A DNA stretch of 44,033 bases from CAZOBJ01 sp964577825. Lineage in GTDB: Bacteria > Planctomycetota > SZUA-567 > JAFGNG01. Position 1 is the first letter of the stretch, and the number at the start of each line of letters is the position of its first letter. The DNA lies in NCBI GenBank assembly GCA_964577825.1, contig CAZOBJ010000018.1, positions 1 to 44,033 on the forward strand, in the 5' to 3' direction. The notes below the pieces were generated by a model. It made no database searches and was not told the origin of the DNA. It saw nothing but the letters and a program-made list of their open reading frames with translations. The position numbers were made by a program, and so were the translations under genes. Of this stretch, positions 41,683 to 44,033 are shown one piece after another.

Positions 41683-42573
41683 CTAGGCCGCCGAAGACGG
41701 ATGCGCCGACCCCGTCGCGCAGGCGGCAAAGGTGCGCAGGTCGATGGCGTTGCGCTGGACTGCGGCCCGGACGCGCTCCGAGCACAAGGCCCGCAGCTCC
41801 GCCTCGCGCCGGGCGTCAATCCATGACGCGCCCATCTCCGCGGCCGCGGCGGAGAGCTCCTGCGGCAGGTAGAAGCCCGGATGGGTCATGACTTCCGTGA
41901 CGCCCTCCGCAAGCGCGTCGAGGAGGCGCAGCCACACCGCTTCGTCCATGGCCCCGATGTGCACCTGGCCGAAGAACCGGCCCGGCGTGGCGAGCCGAGC
42001 GCGGCGCATCGCAGCGACGCTCCGCACGACCGCGGCCGACATCAGCCCCCGCACCCGGACCCCGGGCATTCTGCGCAGGCAGGTCCACACGGCCTCGGCG
42101 GGCCGCCGCAGGGCGGGGATGCCGTGCCTGATGGCAAGACGCTCGACAACACGGGCAAGCGGCGGCCACACGGCGTGGTGCTTTTCCGAATCCAGGTGCG
42201 TGAGCCGCACCCCGGCGCGCAGAGCCTTCTCGATTTGGGCGTTGTACTCGTACTCGGCCGCCTGGCGAAACGCGCGCGAACAAGAGCGGAGCCCGGCGGA
42301 CAGGAAGCCCCCATGCATCCGGCCATCCGCGCCGACGAGCGCGGCCACCCTGTCGGGCGGCGCAACCGGCCGGCCGCGCAGCAGGTTCAGGTGCAGGCCC
42401 ACGCCGAGGTCCGCAGCGCGGCCGATCCGCTCCACGGCGTCGGAAAAGGCCGGGCCGTTGGAAAGCAGGGTGGCGCTCGTGAGGATGCCCTCGCGATGGG
42501 CCTTCTCGATTCCCCGGTTGACGCACTCGGCAAGCCCGAAATCGTCCGCATTGACGATCAGGACGCGCGTCAT
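41683..42573 (-). CDS. ChbG/HpnK-family (YdjC-like) carbohydrate deacetylase
   Basis: 296 residues from the ATG at 42573, which overlaps the glycosyltransferase stop (ATGA). The motifs are those of the family: VNADDFGLAECVNRGIEKAH (metal-binding Asp pair), LGVGLHLNLLRGRP (His), THLDSEKHHAVWP (His ligands) and EVMTHPGFY. Members remove N-acetyl groups from sugars or hopanoid/lipid-linked glycans. Coupling to a membrane GT2 enzyme suggests transfer of a sugar to a lipid followed by deacetylation. No hopanoid gene is visible in the window. Confidence 0.88.
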   Translation of the reverse strand: MTRVLIVNADDFGLAECVNRGIEKAHREGILTSATLLSNGPAFSDAVERIGRAADLGVGLHLNLLRGRPVAPPDRVAALVGADGRMHGGFLSAGLRSCSRAFRQAAEYEYNAQIEKALRAGVRLTHLDSEKHHAVWPPLARVVERLAIRHGIPALRRPAEAVWTCLRRMPGVRVRGLMSAAVVRSVAAMRRARLATPGRFFGQVHIGAMDEAVWLRLLDALAEGVTEVMTHPGFYLPQELSAAAAEMGASWIDARREAELRALCSERVRAAVQRNAIDLRTFAACATGSAHPSSAA

Positions 42574-43994
42574 CGCACATCCTGGTAGGCGCGTTTGGCC
42601 AAGGCCGCCCGCTCGTTTTCGCTGAGCATCTTGTGATTCCGGCGCCAGTCCATCATCTGCGAGACAATGCCTGTCTTCTCGAACCGGCGAATGGAGGTAG
42701 CCGCCCGCACGGTGTCGACGCACACGTACTCCGCACCGGTCGCGCAGGCGCGGCGCAACAGGTCCGTGGAGGTGCCCTGCCGCAATCCCTCGTCGAAGCC
42801 CTTGATAGCGGCATACGTCTCGTGGTCTATCGCGACGATACCTCCCGGTGCGTGCGTCTTGGTTCGTTGCGCGTACCTGTTGGCGATCCAGAAGCAGGCC
42901 CGGACCACGAGGCCGCCTCTCTCGGGAAGGCCCGCCACGGTGGCCACGATACGCGCGTGCCGGCGCATCTGTGCCACGAGCGCGCCGACGCCCTGGGGCG
43001 GGAGCACGGTGTCCGCGTCCACAAACACGAACAGGTCGCCCGAGGCCGCTCGAGCGCCCAGGTTCTTGCCGAAGGACATGCCCTTCCGGTCGCTTTCCAC
43101 GACCTTGACAGGATACCGCCGCGCCACCACGGCCGACGCGTCGGTGCAGCCGTTCAGGGCGACCACGATTTCCATCCGCTCGGCCGGATAGTCCTGGGCC
43201 AGCAGGCTCTCGATCGTGGGCGCCAACCGGGCGGCTTCGTTGTGCACGGGAACGATGCACGAGACCGTCGGAAGGCTCGCGGGCCGCTCTGCCGAAGGGA
43301 TCCAGTGCTCCGTGCCGGTCAAGAGCCGGGGCGCGAATTCGCGCAAGCGCAGATGCAGGTCCAGCACGGCGAACAGGAACAGCGTCTCGCCCAGGAGTTC
43401 GGCGACTTCCTCCACTCCGACTCCACCTTGCGCCGCACCGGGCACAGCATACCCGAGCTGCGAGATGGCCAGCACGAGCATGGAGGCGACAAAGAGCCAG
43501 TGCGGCCGCGTCCCGCGCAACCGCACGGCCGCGGACCACAAGCTGCTCCTGAATTTCCAAAGCCCGTGCAGCCAGATCCAGAGAAAGACCGCGGAGGGGA
43601 CCGCGACCGCGAACTTGATCCAGAGGGGTATGTCTTCCGCCAGGTACGCAACGCTGAAGGCCCGGATAGGAACTCCGTCCGCCTGGAGCGAGCCGAACAG
43701 GTATTCCTGCTCGAGGGCCGATTCGCCGCAGAAGAACATGAGCATGACACCGAAAAGAAACCACCATGCGCCCAGCGGTCGGCTGCGCCGCCAGACCTGG
43801 TACGCGCAGACGGCAAGGGAGATATACAGAATCACGCTCTGCGCGTCCTGGAACAGGCCGAATTCCTGTACGATCCGCGCCGTGTCGTTCGAAAACAGCA
43901 CGTACACGACCAACCCGACTTCCGCGGCCAGGACGGCGACGAGCGGCTTCTTCAATCGGTCTTTGGGTGAGGCTTCGGTCGTGTCGCGATTCAT
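42570..43994 (-). CDS. Membrane GT2-family glycosyltransferase with N-terminal multi-helix domain
   Basis: 474 residues. About six membrane helices occupy residues 18-225 (PLVAVLAAEVGLVVYVLFSN, LGAWWFLFGVMLMFF, HWLFVASMLVLAISQLGYAV and others). The C-terminal half is a GT-A fold: VSCIVPVHNEAARLAPTIES, LVVALNGCTDAS-like strand (EIVVALNGCTDAS), KNLGARAASGDLFVFVDADT with the DxD motif, and ATSIRRFEKTG as the acceptor region. The reversed order, membrane domain first, is less common for GT2. It should add a sugar to a lipid or polyisoprenoid at the inner membrane. The start is behind AGACAGGCACGC near the window edge. Confidence 0.85.
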   Translation of the reverse strand: MNRDTTEASPKDRLKKPLVAVLAAEVGLVVYVLFSNDTARIVQEFGLFQDAQSVILYISLAVCAYQVWRRSRPLGAWWFLFGVMLMFFCGESALEQEYLFGSLQADGVPIRAFSVAYLAEDIPLWIKFAVAVPSAVFLWIWLHGLWKFRSSLWSAAVRLRGTRPHWLFVASMLVLAISQLGYAVPGAAQGGVGVEEVAELLGETLFLFAVLDLHLRLREFAPRLLTGTEHWIPSAERPASLPTVSCIVPVHNEAARLAPTIESLLAQDYPAERMEIVVALNGCTDASAVVARRYPVKVVESDRKGMSFGKNLGARAASGDLFVFVDADTVLPPQGVGALVAQMRRHARIVATVAGLPERGGLVVRACFWIANRYAQRTKTHAPGGIVAIDHETYAAIKGFDEGLRQGTSTDLLRRACATGAEYVCVDTVRAATSIRRFEKTGIVSQMMDWRRNHKMLSENERAALAKRAYQDVR

Positions 43995-44033
43995 GCGTGC
44001 CTGTCTTCGCCGTCATGGCCCTTCGGCGCCGGC

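Noticed and set aside
1..44033. CRISPR array or phage structural genes
   Set aside because: No regularly spaced 25-40 base repeats and no capsid, terminase or tail motifs were seen.

Overview
The window is GC-rich bacterial DNA from a Gram-negative organism. It carries an lptB-type ABC ATPase, OmpA-like and Wza-like outer-membrane proteins and BamA-independent secretion features that imply an outer membrane. Several family choices point towards the Planctomycetota/Hydrogenedentota type of deep-branching bacteria. These are a DapA-family protein paired with an NAD-dependent epimerase, a very large signal peptidase I with inserted domains, a lone pseudopilin-tail protein, and a six-gene MoxR/DUF58/DUF4350/DUF4129 operon. 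That placement is inference; no rRNA or marker gene is present to settle it. No CRISPR array or rRNA is visible. There is one tRNA.

Layout. At 1-10966 (minus strand) lies an envelope/exopolysaccharide-export block: a HEAT-like periplasmic protein, an excisionase-type HTH regulator with a degenerate receiver domain, a GspA/ExeA-like ATPase, a Wzc-like tyrosine kinase/co-polymerase, a Wza-like export protein, a PfkB sugar kinase, a small membrane protein with a duplicated tail, a membrane-anchored HTH protein and an OmpA-like lipoprotein. At 11101-12537 phoU and a Fur-family gene diverge; phoU is preceded by a striking helically phased TTGC repeat array. At 12581-15618 two tandem MATE transporters each have a near-identical promoter placed so close to the ATG that the mRNAs should be leaderless. 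At 15670-17822 are a DapA-like protein and an epimerase. At 17967-21096 are a hybrid histidine kinase and an HD-GYP response regulator. At 21567-24189 are an ECF sigma factor and a very large anti-sigma factor. At 24345-27197 are the giant lepB and an lptB with a disordered tail.

The stretch 27399-33900 looks like a decayed integrative element. It starts at tRNA-Gly(CCC), carries a frameshifted and catalytically damaged tyrosine recombinase, a truncated small gene, a 1531-residue secreted glycoside-hydrolase-like protein, and an IS3-type transposase remnant. The IS remnant abuts the 3' piece of a SpoIIM-like gene, a usual partner of the MoxR/DUF58 operon that follows convergently (34185-39658, minus strand, all genes overlapping, one promoter). 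The window ends with a pseudopilin-tail protein (plus) and a translationally coupled ChbG/HpnK-type deacetylase and GT2 glycosyltransferase (minus).

Promoters of the TTGAC-N16/17/18-TANNNT kind can be read in front of many units, so transcription here looks mostly housekeeping-sigma driven. All calls were made by eye from translated sequence; no database search was possible.
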